From: Exaiptasia diaphana
Taxonomy: Eukaryota; Cnidaria; Anthozoa; Actiniaria; Aiptasiidae
Assembly (NCBI RefSeq): GCF_001417965.1
Contig: NW_018388203.1
Span: 540,897-604,896, forward strand
DNA: 64,000 nt
Direction: 5' to 3'
The stretch's first letter is position 1; each line of letters opens with the position of its first letter. The position numbers and the translations under genes were made by a program. This document shows positions 36,807 to 52,310 of this stretch, in pieces. The notes below the pieces were generated by a model. The model saw only the letters and a list, made by a program, of their open reading frames with translations, searched no databases and was not told where the DNA came from.

Positions 36807-39384
36807 TCATATCTTACCTCGTTGGCCTTGCTGCCGTCGTTCACTGTGTGTTTTTTCTCGTCTGTTATCTGTCGCCTGTTGTTCATATCTTGGTGGATCC
36901 CTACCATATCGTTCACCTTCTCTTCCATACCGTGGTGGTTCGTAGTCTCTTCCTTGTGGCCTTGAAGCAGGTTCGTAGTCTCTTCCTTGTGGCCTTGAAG
37001 GAGGTTCGTAGTCTCTTCCTTGTGGCCTTGAAGGAGGTTCGTAGTCTCTCCCTTGTGGCCTTGAATGAGGTTCGTAATCTCTTCCTTGTGGCCTTGATGG
37101 TTCCTTGTCTTTGTATCTAGGAGGCTCATTTTCTCGTGGTCTTGGAGCTCCATTGTACGGCGGGGGCCCATTATCGCGCGGGGGTCCATAATTGCTCGAC
37201 TGCCGGGAACTGGGTCGATCTCTTGAGTCATAATCTGCATGGTGACTTGGAGTTCTACCACGACCCTCGCTTGGTGGTCTTGGACCTCCGCCTTGACTGG
37301 GTTTTCTGACACCACGAGAATGTAGTATGTGCTCTAATCCTTGCACTGTAGGTTTAGATGGAGTGGATGGCTTTGGTCCTAAGCATAACAGTGAAATATG
37401 TTATTCTAATAAACCATACGGTGGCCGTAGTGCTGAAATTCAAACACCTATGATATATATCATATCTATAAGGTGCAAGGGACATAAAAAAGTAACCAGG
37501 ATATGGGCAGTCAATTTTGCTTCATCGAAGATAGAGTCAAGGCATTCACTTTTAACACTAGCGTAGGGAGGGGAGCATGTGGCCCCTCCAAGGAGTTTGG
37601 AAAACTTAATAAATGTATTAAGGAAAAAATCGACATATACGATTCTTACTATGTGTGCCCGCGCGCAGACTTGACACGGACTCTCTTTGGGCTCCCAAAA
37701 AAATTAAAGGAAATCTTGAGAATTGAGCAAGCTAAGGGACTTTGTAAATGTCTAGTGCCCAACAAAATTTAATTCTTGCTGCGCCTCTGGTTTATAATTC
37801 TCGTTTTGTTGTCTTGGAGACGGAGGGGAGGGCCGGGGGGATTGCATGTGAATCATTCCCCGGTGTACTCGAGATAGAGTGAGTGCAATGAATAGAATGA
37901 AACATATCAGAAAACCTTTAGTATTATCTCATTCGTTTTCATTCAGGAATTCATCCGTAGTCAAACGGGGAATGCTTGACTTCCCGATACTATCCAAAAT
38001 TGTTGGGTGAAGCCACAATGAGACCATCTTTATCGACGGTGCTGCAAGAGTTTCTTTTGTTCTCTCTTTGATGCGCTTTCAAATTCAGCTATGTATCACA
38101 GAGTAGCTCAACAATTGCCGTCAACAATATAGAATGGCGGAATAAATGATGACCAAAAATATTTCTGGCTTTTAAACAACAGAAGACCGACAACCCGTGT
38201 CTCGAACTATAATGTAAACAAGAACCTCAACAAGGCCTCGTTTTATTACAATTATTTCATTTCAACCGTGTGACGCATCAAGATGGCGGCTTTTTATGGC
38301 TTGCAATAGTTTAAATTGAATAGCAGGTATCTGACGGCATAGTATTTGGTCAAGAATCTTCTTGCTCATCCAAATGGAATGCATGGAATTGTTTAAAAGT
38401 ACTCGAGTTCATTCACATGTGCAAAGCCATTTGAATATTGAACACGTATTCTAATTGGACTAAAAATTCGTATGTGTCCTTGTATGCTTTTGTTGATATT
38501 GAATATACTTCGAATTTGCATTTCTTAACAGTCCTAAATAATACTAAAGGGTCAGTCAAGCGTAATGTGCAATCGTAGCATCGTAGGAAATGTATCATAA
38601 ATAAATTATGTAGAATTTCGTTTTCCATTCATAACTAGTTAGTCATTTTTTACGGCTTGTTTGGATGTTTCTAATAATGTCACGATTTCTACAACCTTAA
38701 GCTCGAACAAGCCTCTGATGCATTATTGCACAACATTACACTTATCAGATATTTCGAAATAATAAAAGATCCAGTTATTAATAATCAAATCCGGCCTTTA
38801 CGACATTTTTTTTTTCTATAAAAAACTTGCGTTCGTTTATAATCATTTTTTCTTCGGTGGGAAAGACTTAATTATCCTACTACATGTTGAGAATATAAAG
38901 CTAATACAATGCCAAAAATTTCCTAAAAGTTACTATAAGGTATCTCTGAATGCTTGTTCCCGCGTTTACAAATCAATAATATAGTGAGTTTAAAAAAAAT
39001 CAAAGAAATTATGAAACTTTGATATTTCGTTCAGTGACTCGTTGAGTTGTGTACAGCGTTAAGTGTTTATCATAATCTTTTTAGCGCTTTTCAAACTAAA
39101 TTCGCGCACAAGAATATTGATGATAATTCGTTGAAATTATAGTATTACATGAAAACGCACTCAAAATTGAAAAAGTGATAGTTATGTCACAACAGCAAAT
39201 AAAACTGCACGATAGTTTCTGATGTAGTTGATTTTGTCGTGTTTGTTTAGCGGATTATAATAGGCAAAGGCCATTCGCGAATTGTATGAATCGCATTTTC
39301 TAAAGAGGACGCTTCGTTATTCTACGTACCTGAATCAGGATAAAAGACGTCTGAGGTCGAATCCCTTTGGCTTGGAAAAGACAT
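36807..39384 (-). CDS. disordered Pro/Arg/Tyr-rich protein with 11-residue tandem repeats
   Basis: I do not recognise the family. Two coding exons, 39384-39330 and 37378-36807, join in phase (TCA-G / GA-CCA) to 208 residues beginning M-S-F-P-S-Q-R-D. A donor at 39553 suggests a 5' UTR exon upstream. Residues from about 40 onward are rich in Pro, Arg, Gly, Asp, Tyr and Glu. At about 37105-36930 the unit RPQGRDYEP(P/H/A)S is repeated five times, encoded by a 33-base minisatellite. No signal peptide or membrane segment is visible. Low-complexity RG/RD/Y composition resembles RNA-binding or condensate-forming proteins, but that is inference. Confidence 0.7.
36930..37105 (-). repeat. 33-bp coding minisatellite
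   Basis: About five copies of a 33-base unit encoding RPQGRDYEPPS with small variations, in frame within the disordered-protein gene. Copy number is likely to vary between individuals, as is usual for such arrays. Confidence 0.85.
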
Positions 39385-39699
39385 TTTAGCTCCTATAAAA
39401 TGTAATAGAGTTCCTTTGAGATGTACTATTCATTCAATTTTCTATCGAATATGTTTTCATGCTCAAGAGCTTACACAAAGTGACTGTCAAAGAACGTGTA
39501 CTATGTGTAAAAATCATGCTGTCGATATTTACGGCTTGTTGAGTTTAACTTACTTTTGCATGAGTTTTCGTCGCGATCTGTGTTGAAACCAGCTGAAAAA
39601 GCCGGTCGTATATGAGCTGTTTCCTTGCTTGATTCGTTCACAACGGTCAATGTCGTCAAGTCAGTTACGCGTCGTTTAGTTGTATTCTACTGGTCATTC

Positions 39700-42521
39700 A
39701 AATAGAAGCGAAGACCCAACGGGATTGTCCGTGACGCAGTTTGAATGATTGCCCCTCAAAACCACAACCACAAGTTATGTTTACTAAAAATTGCCAAAAC
39801 AAACTTCTAAACTTTGATGGTTAGGTTTATTTTTCATTTTAAGGTATAAATAGTAATAATGAAAAAATAACAAAGGCTTTCATCAAAATATGGTGACAAA
39901 AGACTGTATTATTTTCATTCTCTACTCAGATACTATATTCAGATAGCTATATATAGCTGAATCTTAACGTTTTTAGATTGCAATTTAGTTTTCAGTCTGC
40001 AAATTGTCTAGTGTCTTGTGTGTTCTGATTGTTACAATTTTCATTTTACAGATCTGAATTTTCACCAGAAAAAACATCCCGAAGGTTTGATTAACTACCA
40101 AAAAGAAAAACAAAAACAAAAAAAACTAAAGGGTAACGCGAGCAGTTTAGAAATATTTTTATCAAAAGAAATTGTTAGTATTTTGTTCTACTCCATAATC
40201 GATTGATACTCTGCTTTGCTTTTGAAAATGATGGGAGAGCTTTTTAACTTTCAGTTAAAGATACTTGTGTATATTGGCCTACGAACGACCTAATATGTAG
40301 ATGTCAAGAACTGTTCTGTTGACCCTGCAACCCTTTTTCTTCCTTTTTCCAATTTGCATTTGGTGGAATCAGGTAACGTTATGGTTCACCATGTTCACAC
40401 CAAATTCAAATGGCAAGCCTTGCTGAGCACACTGACAAAGGATTTGGGCAAAAATGGCGAAAGTTATGGTTGTACAAAAACGCGTTTCTTTCATAATTCC
40501 GATCAATTCGAAAAACGTATCACACGGTTTTTGCAAAACAAGTATTAACTAACGATGATTTCTTGATTCCCTTAAATTCTAGCATCTTTCAGCTATGTCT
40601 CAAGTGCGTCCACTTTGTCTAAACTATAGTTCCAAACGGGAAATCTTTTTATCACCATCTAACACTGTTGGCTCCTTGCGCAGTTGAAGTTCAACGTCAA
40701 AACCGCCGCTCAATATTTTCACGTCTTGTTTGATGTACTGCTATATTTGAAACCGTTTGGCGACCAAAGAATTGGTTTGATGAGCGCGATCATCGATCAA
40801 TGTTGATTAATTTTTTGGATTGTCCTAACCTCAAAATTAATGATAGTCTTTCTTTTTTAAGACATTTTTATGTTACTGACTAATGAGCAAGGTAAATCAT
40901 CAAGCAGCCAAGTTTCTTCTTCAAGATATAGTTGCTAAAAATGTTGAATGCTATCGAATTCGTTTACAAACTGCTTGAACATGTTGGATATTCAGATGTT
41001 ATAGTCAAATAGTGCGAGTGAAGAATTAGTAAAGCAGCGACAAATCGAGAAAGAGAGGTCAAGAAGTACAAAGGTGGGAAAACCTTCCCACGTATATTGG
41101 AGTTTGTAACGAGCTTGATTGCCATGACTATTATTACACATATAAGGCATCTGGAACTTTCTTAAAAATAAAAAATAATATAGTATTGATATTGAAGAAT
41201 GGACCGAAAAAAGGGCTACGCCCACATCAGTTATACTGTAGTGTTTTATTATAGTTGTCAATGATGTCCGTATTCTCGTCCAACTTGATACACACGACTC
41301 AGAAAAACGCTAAACAATCACAAGAGCTACGGTTCTACGTCAGGTTTTTGTTACTTAATGACTGATAATAGCAAATAGAATATTAATAGCTATTAATAGT
41401 TAAATAGGAAGTTATGTTTACCATTGCCGTACTCAGAATATTGTTTAGGATTTTTATGTGAGGTTTTGCTTTGAAGCCTCCGCCACAAACGTGGCCATGA
41501 TATTTTGCCACTGTATTGGCTAGTATTTTGGACGTTTTTCTGAAAAACTGTCATTTATTCATGTTTCATGCGCATGTAATCTTAGACGCACGTCAAACAC
41601 TAAATTTCACATGTAATGAGATGATAACGAGCATAAACAAAAGATACAAGTGTTTGTACTGAATTTGACTTCGACTTTACAGTCAAAGCAAGCAAAATAA
41701 TTTATAGAATGCGCAGTTTGTGCAGGTGACTTCGAGGTAAACTTAGAAAAGATACACCCTAACTAGCTCTCGCTCATACTGTAGCGGCGCCTATAGCCTG
41801 CGAAGATGAATAGGCACTTTTAATTAAAGATCTATAATGGCAACAGAAGTAGATCCAAGAGGTTGCCACGGGGGTAGGTGACCTCCTTTTAGTCCTGCTT
41901 GAACACATATAGAAATGTATATTCATATGAGCTATATGTACAATAACGAAGAGGCAAGATTTGCTGTTACTCCGTGGAGTTTCCAAATCTTGCCTCTTCA
42001 TTATATATGTATACTTAGCTATACACTATATCACATATGTGTATTGAGCACTCTTTAATGGGATTCCTCATACTGATACGATTATTCATATGAGCTACAT
42101 AATTCAGACAGACTGACAGACCAAGCACAAATTTATAGATGTCTAGATCAGCACCTGTGGCAGGTATGGCGGTTGATCTATAATCAGGCAGGTCAGACAT
42201 TTTAACAACATGAGCTGGGAGGGAGTTTTAGGGCTTGTTCGCGAAGAAAAAAACTAGTAAACGTAGGCCAGGATGACCGTAGTTGTTGTTAAGATAGTGC
42301 ATGTCTACGGGTGCTTTTTGTATTTCAGAAGGAATACAGCACAGCATGTTGTCTGCTGGTAATGAAATTTATGGAATAGTGTAAATTGGAAGGAGCAAGA
42401 ATAGTGTTATAAAAATGTAATCTCTGGGTTGCCTGTTTACAAGGAGCTTCAACGGAGCCTAAGTACTAGTTAGCGCGCAATGCATTGTTGTTTCAAATGG
42501 CCGTGAAGCACCATGGGCAAT
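39700..42521. other. intergenic DNA before RPS23
   Basis: Almost 3 kb of AT-rich DNA. Short open stretches (for example 40018-40206 on the plus strand) lack splice support or family features. The only structured element seen is the hairpin at 41948-41999. Confidence 0.4.
41948..41999. repeat. 16-bp perfect hairpin
   Basis: GAAGAGGCAAGATTTG at 41948-41963 is perfectly inverted at 41984-41999 with a 20-base loop. ATTCATATGAGCTA occurs as a direct repeat on either side (about 41920 and 42080). Likely a fold-back transposon remnant. Confidence 0.55.
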
Positions 42522-42530
42522 CCTCTTTTC
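42522..42530 (+). promoter_or_regulatory. candidate 5' TOP tract of RPS23
   Basis: CCTCTTTTC lies about 20 bases before the ATG. Animal ribosomal protein mRNAs begin with such a pyrimidine tract (5' TOP), which puts their translation under TOR/LARP1 control. The exact transcription start is inferred. Confidence 0.5.
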
Positions 42531-42549
42531 AAGATCGTGGTCGACCAAA

Positions 42550-45054
<2,505 letters not shown>

Positions 45055-45076
45055 TTGTTGTAATAGGTGATGCAAT

Positions 45077-45082
45077 AATAAA
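45077..45082 (+). terminator. RPS23 polyadenylation signal
   Basis: AATAAA lies 23 bases after the RPS23 stop, giving the very short 3' UTR usual for ribosomal protein genes. Confidence 0.75.
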
Positions 45083-45191
45083 ATCTTTGTAACATCATAA
45101 ATGTGTTGTTATGGCCCACCCTACTACTACTAATAATAATTTGAGCTTGGTGTCTGAAAAGTTCGTAACTCCTTAAATTTTGATGATAGCC

Positions 45192-45197
45192 TTTATT
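45192..45197 (-). terminator. polyadenylation signal of SEFIR receptor 1
   Basis: AATAAA on the minus strand, about 40 bases after the receptor stop. With the RPS23 signal at 45077-45082, the two convergent genes end within about 110 bases of each other. Confidence 0.6.
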
Positions 45198-45235
45198 ATG
45201 GATTTATATATTTTTTGTACATTGGTGAGACGGTT

Positions 45236-48200
45236 CTACACAAATTCAGAAAGTTGTGTACAAGAAATATGCTGATGAAAACTTGCAGCATCATCAATAG
45301 CTTTTATCAGTTCATCCTTTTTTGTTAGGAATGGATGATTTTCAGAACTAATCTGTACAATAGGTGTTCTTGAATGTATTCGAATTGAATTAATCCTTAG
45401 CAAATGAAACATAATTTTATCAAGTTCTGTTGGTAGCTTGTATGCCCTGCACATTGATAAGAATCTGGGGATGTCATGTCTGTTGCCATTATAGGTGTTG
45501 TAGACAGGAACAAATTTGGAGATGTCAGTTGTGTTGCTTACTTCACCTCTTAGTAAATTTAGTTGAAACTGAATGTTGACATCTGGCAAAAAGTGAAAAA
45601 TATGTTTATTAACTGCATAGGGTGTGAATATGCTTATGTGAGTGGAACCATCGCACATTCTGTCCAGTATTAATGAGAAGATAGTTAATAGTTTATAAGA
45701 CATGATGAGAAGCAATATGAAGGTGAACATTCTCAAATCTTGCCTCATCATTTATCAGCATGTCCTGTCACTGAAAGACTCATTTGTTACTATAAGTATA
45801 GATGGGCGCCATTGTTTACGGTTTTGCTAATTTTTGCATAAAAGTCAGAAATCGAATTTCAAGACACAAGAAAATCAAATCGATAAATGAAAAGAACTCA
45901 TAATTGTAACAATTCCTGAAAATTTGAAGGCAATTGGTTAGATATTTTAAGAGATATCAAGCGCCAAATTTGCAAGATTTTCTAAAGAAATGACCATGGT
46001 TGGCATTATTTTGCCAAGCACTGAAGTGTTTTCTATAGATTTTGTAGTTTTAAAATGCCGATATCTCGAAATGTAAAAAGCTGCTTGCCCTAAAATTTTC
46101 AGGTATTGTTGACATTAATATAATCTTGAATTATATGAGTTCAGATTGCTTATTTTTTTAATTTTATATTTTGGATGTAGACAAACTACGTCATCGTACG
46201 CCCACCTATAGTATGTATAAATGTGCAATATGCAGAGATTATGATTGTTTTGAGAATACAGCCTTTTGCAAAAATTATGAGAATTGTCGAAGTATCTAAA
46301 TATCATAATATAAAGTGCATGATGGGTAATCCCGCGCGATGCCCTTTAGTCCCTTGNCTTTGTAGTTTAGTTTTTTTTGGCGACAGACTTATCCGTAGTT
46401 CTGAACATTTTCTCGATGTCAACAATGAATTATTCTAGCAAACCCGTGTGTTCTGGACAATATATGGATATGGATATTATGATATTTAGATATTTAGACA
46501 ATTCTCATAATTTTTGCAAAAGGCTGTATTACAAGTATATATTAAATATCAGAAATTATGGGATATCATTGCTGTTTTTTCCTTAAGTACTTTCTGAAAA
46601 AAATATTGGTGATGACATCCCATCTGATATTTTTATACACTTGGAATATGAGTCGAAATGATCATAACTTCTGCATATTGCTGTGTATTGAAATATAAGC
46701 TTAAATATTCGAGAGGTTTTCCAATATTCAAATCCTATCTACTTACAGTCTGAAAGGTTGTTCTGGTTTGAACCGAGATTTAAGTCGGACATCAACATCT
46801 CGTGCGATGTCATCACTAAGATCTTTTCAGCTTCTTTGATTTGCGTTTCGTACCATCTCAATGGGTTCTCGTTCAACTGCGGTTCGTTTAGCATATCTAG
46901 CCGTATGTCAAAAAGACATGTACTGTCAAGAGCATCCCATAAACTGTAAATAACTTTCTTACATGGCATACAGCAGCTTGCATAAATGATAAGGACTTTA
47001 ACGGGATCTGAATTACGAAAAAAAAAACAAGAATCATTTGTAATTGCGCTTCCCGCCTGGAAACAACATTTGTGCGCGCGTTCGTTTTTCCCGCGATTTC
47101 TTCAGATACTACATGGATCATGGAACTGCCCCTTCACCGACGCCCCCCTAAATACGTCCCTAAAGGGTGCAACTTTACCAAAGAATGGTAATAATATAAG
47201 CTTAAATTTTAGACTTTGAGGTAAGAGCTTTTGATATGCATATTTTGTTTGAAATATAACTTAAAATAGCCTCGAGGTGTTTTTTACCTGACAAACTTTT
47301 GTCATCTCTAGCTTCAGACATGGGCTGACGTCGTTCATTGATCCGTATTATTGGTCTTGCTATTAAGATCAGTATGGGGATAAAAACAGCAAAATTGATT
47401 ACAAAATTCACGACGAGTTTCCTCTTCATAAACTTTTGGCACTAATTCACTAGCTGGCAAGAGGTATGCTGTCTATAATTTATAATTTTCTTTCTGTCTT
47501 CTGCCCAAGTTCAGTGGCGGATCCAGGGGGTTCCATGGGTTCCTAGGAACCCCCCTCAAGCTTAAAAATAAATAAATAATAATAAATGAAATAAAATGAA
47601 AACGCATTGTACAATGAATTTTTATCATATACATTCATGTTGTATTTGCTACAGTTCGAGAGGCACAGTAAAAAAGTTCGTTTTGGGAAAATGCGAAAAC
47701 AAAGTGGAACCCCCCTTTGAAAAATCCTGGATCCGCCACTGAAGTTCTTTCTGTCTTTATCCATAACTTAAATGAAATATAAATTAGCTTAAAAACATGC
47801 ATGTTACCTCTGAATTTGTAAAACTTAAGTAGCATCACCAGCAGAATTATACCAAGTACTGCCCCTACACTGCTAAAAGCAGCGATCATTTCCATATGTT
47901 TCAATGATGTTTGCTGTCCTGAGGTTGGAGCTTGACATGTGGCTAAAAAACGGTTTTTGAACTTAATTAAACTTAAGTTAACTTGCTAATAAGTTATGTT
48001 AAACTAATCAACTTTTATAAAAGTACAGAAATTCGATTCACATCAGGTTTACTAATGCCAAAAAGATATAAACTTAGTTTCCTTTTAAGCAACTATTAGA
48101 ATGGTATTTAAAACGTTCTCCATCAGACTTTGTAATGCCAAACCTCTTATCTGACTACAATTATTTCTGCTGTAGCTTAGAGGGTTAAAGCTTTTTGAAT

Positions 48201-51200
48201 AACAAATGAATCCCTATAGTACTTAAATAATGCACTAGTCAAAGTACCCCCCCCCCCCAACCCGGGACAGGGTGGGGACTATGTGGGGCTTGGGATCACA
48301 TTTGACCAGCAATGATGCCCAAGGGGGTGGGGATAGTGGATATTTTACGAAAAGTTTTAATATAGTCGGGCCATAGTGGGGCATAAGGTCGGGATTGGTC
48401 AAATAATTAGAAAAGGCCTGGAAACTCTTAAATGTAACTTGGGCTTCCTGTGGCCCTATGAATGTCATGCATGTACAGATAAGTTGAACTGCATGGCTGG
48501 TAGCTGGTCATGTAGAAATTTATGTAGAAAACAAAGGATTTTATTCAAAATGGCATTTTGTTTCACTTAAATTTCATGGTTATATTTTAATAGTTTTCTC
48601 TCTGTTTTGGTTTTTGTCCCCACGGGGTCGGAGATTTGATTTCCCATTCTCCCCCACGATGTGGGGTATTTACCAACATTTGCCAAGTCCATTTTTCAAA
48701 TGCCCCACATATCCACACCCTGTCCCAGGTTGGGAGGGGGGTTACTTTGACTAGTGCATGAAGTGAATTAAGATTTGAGTTGCAGTTTGACCTTCAATGA
48801 AGGCTTCAGAAGCCCAGATCAGAGTTCAAGATCCATTTTTTATAAGCTTTATTTTGAGATTCATTTTAAAACTTACTGTAACAGTATCAATGTTCATAGA
48901 CTAACTCACATGATGGAGATTTCATTGTCACAGTAAACCAAAACTGTTCTGTGTTTGTCTTTTCTTGGTCAGATATAACGCCATAAATCTGAAACAAAAT
49001 ATTTTGGACAAAGTTACCTGTAACAAGTGGTGAAATTAGCCCCGGGTGGTGGGAGGACCCTGGGATAAAAGTACCAAAAAGACCACTAAAAGGTCCCGGA
49101 GGTCTTGAAAAAAGGACATTACTGACATTAGGCAGTTATTTGAAATGGAATTCATTAACTTACTGAGAATTCTACATTTTTGACCAAGGCTCCCATACTA
49201 TTTGAACTCTGTAATTTATTTACCTCTCCTGTGTAGTTGTGGTTTTTAACACATCTTTCAAGCAACTTTAAAGAGTAAAAATGTTTTCCCTGAAATTAAC
49301 AGTCTCCAATCAAATATGCATTAATCAAATTTCCCATGGCCAATTACAATGCAATATTGCAATATGATTAATCATACCGTATTTTAAGGCATTGACAGGA
49401 AATGATCGTGCTCAGTTGCATATAATTTGCTATAATTCTTTCCTGAATTCATTGATGCAATAATTTCCATATCCCTCCCCCCTTCCTCAATGCCTCCTTT
49501 ATCACATGAATAAAGCATGTAGTAATCACCTTTACTTCAGCACTACCATTGCAATCAGAGTCATCAGTATTCCATTTTAGTTTAAACTGTTGTATTGACT
49601 CACATGTTAACTGCCATGTAATATTGATGGTAACAACTGCCTTGTTTTCATTTATTTTATAATCTTTTTTATTGGATGAAACACTGGAAAACAGACCTGA
49701 AAATTTCAGATTATAACCTGTGAAAAAACTATATTGTAATTTATTCTTAAACAGAATAGGATTTCAAAGGAGCTGAGTATATTATGCTTCCTTGCAAAAA
49801 TGACTTACAGCAGTGTTTGGTTTTTTGAAATTGCAGGATGTCGCATTGTTCTGAAAAAGTAAAAACCAACAATTTTTCTTTTCAATTCTAATGCAATTGT
49901 TATAATTCATGTATTGACTTCCTAAGATCACTCATCTTATTCTTTTGGGAATCTGCAGACATACATGTAATTCATTGTATTTTATGCATGATCCCTTGTT
50001 TAAACAGACAGAATTGAGTCACATTAACCTTACAAGATTCATTTCGTTATAACTCATAAAAATAGAAAATTTCCTAAATTATTAATATTAAAATTTTGAA
50101 AAATATAATGTATGGTGTCCACATATACAGCCCAAGCTGGTCAAGAGTAACGTACAACCCTCTAAAGTTTATGATAAATATATATATTGTGGTCATATAA
50201 TTATTACCCTGAATGAAGATGTCATGACTGACTGTACTTTTGTCACCATCAGGTGGCATGCTTTGCACTCTTAAATTATAGTGATCGCCATAACCAAGAT
50301 TCTCAAAGTGAACAACAAACTTGTCTCTCATCTGAAAAGTGGATCAATACATATTCTTGCAAATCATCTATATTAAATATAGTGAAACTCAGCTTTATGT
50401 ACCTTTGAGTTGATTTGCTTGCATTGAGTGTTCACATTGGGATGGTTTAATGTAAGGTCAATAAGTCGAACTCGAAAGGCCCATAAGTCTTTAAAACCTG
50501 CAATGTCAACAGTAGCCTGCGTCACATCCGGACAAAAAAACGTAGTTTGTCCAGATGTGACACAGGCGTCGACAGCTGATATGGTTAGTTGGAGCTCCCT
50601 TTTTGCAACTTAAGATTTTTACTAAAAATAATAAGCATTTTTAATTGTTCCATGGATATGAAGTGCAACGTCATCATTTCCTATCTACAAAGATACCAGC
50701 AGCTTGGTCTAAAACACCCTAAAAGATATCAGATCCCAAATTTGTACCCCTAAAAGATACAATTGATCATCCCATCATGCAAAGGGACATTTCAAGTTAT
50801 TCTAACTTAAAGATACTGGTAGAAAATGCAACATTATGCATGCTCATATACAATCAAATACTTTTTACATACCAGTTGAGGGTGGGTTAAATTCAACAAT
50901 TATCCCTGGCTGTCTTCCATGTTTAAATATTTGCTTTACTATTACTCTGGATGGTTTTCCAGCAAAGGAATGACAATTAGGATATTGTTCTTTACTGAAT
51001 GTCTTTGATTTACAATCTGACTCTGCAATAACATACCAATATTATATTCAGGATTGTAGGTTAAACTAAAAATACAAAGACAATAGTTTTTCTTGGAATT
51101 TGCAGGTCAGGCTCTGTATTTTGAAATCCTAAGTTCTTACCTCATGAGTTAGAGTCTGGTAATTGCACTGGTTGTGAATGCAGGTAATTTCATAAATCAT

Positions 51201-52279
51201 GGCTAATGCTAATTACTTTTCACTGGTTGCAGGGTGTATTTTTGGCCAATAGATAATGTAAAAAAACCCTTCACCACTCGACAAAAGAGGAAGGAATTTA
51301 TTAACACCCCTTAATCCACACTGGATCTGTCGCACTTGAAGGGCTACATACATAAAGAATATAAATCTAGCTATTACCATTTTTAGGATGAATAGGCCTT
51401 CCACAGGGGTCTAATGCACTCAATTGTTCATTTGAATTCTGCAGTTGACTTGAGATAGTGCTTCTTTCCTGGAAAAGTAATGAAATTCTGTATGATTTGG
51501 AACAAGGTTAAATGCGAAGAATATTATCAATATAAACCTAATCTTTGCTCTTTGCATCCCATTAAAAAAACAAAAAATAAGAGAGATGGAGTGTTTTAAT
51601 ATCATACAAATCACTGTAAAAATTTTAAAGCATGTTTCTCATTCAACAACATTAAATGTGTCATGCTTGTGCCTGTTTTCCTGTTGAAACTTCATGTTGA
51701 ATGAGAGATGTAAATTACCCTGACACCATTGCTAGGATCCTGGACCTTTTGATTTATGTCTCTAAACATAGAATACTAATAAGGAGTGACAGTTTTACCA
51801 GAAAAAGTTTTAAAAGTTTTACTCAATCCATCTAACCAAATTCAGTTGGCCTAAAATAGCTTGCTCATTGGTTTTTATCATGTGTTTTTATCTATTTAAA
51901 TACTTATTACTCCCCCCCCCCCCCAAATGCCATGTATAGGCTGCACTTTTATTGTTACTATTCTTTAGTTTATTTTTAGATTTATAATATACCTTGTACT
52001 TTCTACATTATAGTACGTATAATAGTTTCATGTACGATCGTTCTGCTTTTACACGACATAGCAAACTTTAGAGCATCATAAATTTTGACCAAAATACAGT
52101 TATTAACAAGAGAAAGATGACACTCAGCTTGGTACCATGTGTGTATATATCTATTCTCCAAATCTCATATTCCTTCTAATTTCAAATATTTTTTGAACAG
52201 TAATCACATTTTTACTCGGGAGGGCCACGAGTTTATCAGTCTTTGACTGTAATGTGCTAGCTACCCTCGTAAAATAGAG

Positions 52280-52310
<31 letters not shown>

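Noticed and set aside
36797-37315. Second long open frame across the 33-base repeat, in another minus-strand frame
   Set aside because: Because the repeat length is divisible by three, all frames stay open. Only the frame encoding RPQGRDYEP joins in phase to the upstream ATG exon.
40018-40206. Plus-strand frame with Cys and Lys-rich stretches before RPS23
   Set aside because: No splice context, no domain, and strongly A-rich composition.
47202-47429. Second membrane-spanning segment in SEFIR receptor 1
   Set aside because: The hydrophobic reading comes from intron sequence upstream of the acceptor at 47360. The exon 47359-47288 alone keeps phase with both neighbours and matches the 72-base exon of the paralogue.
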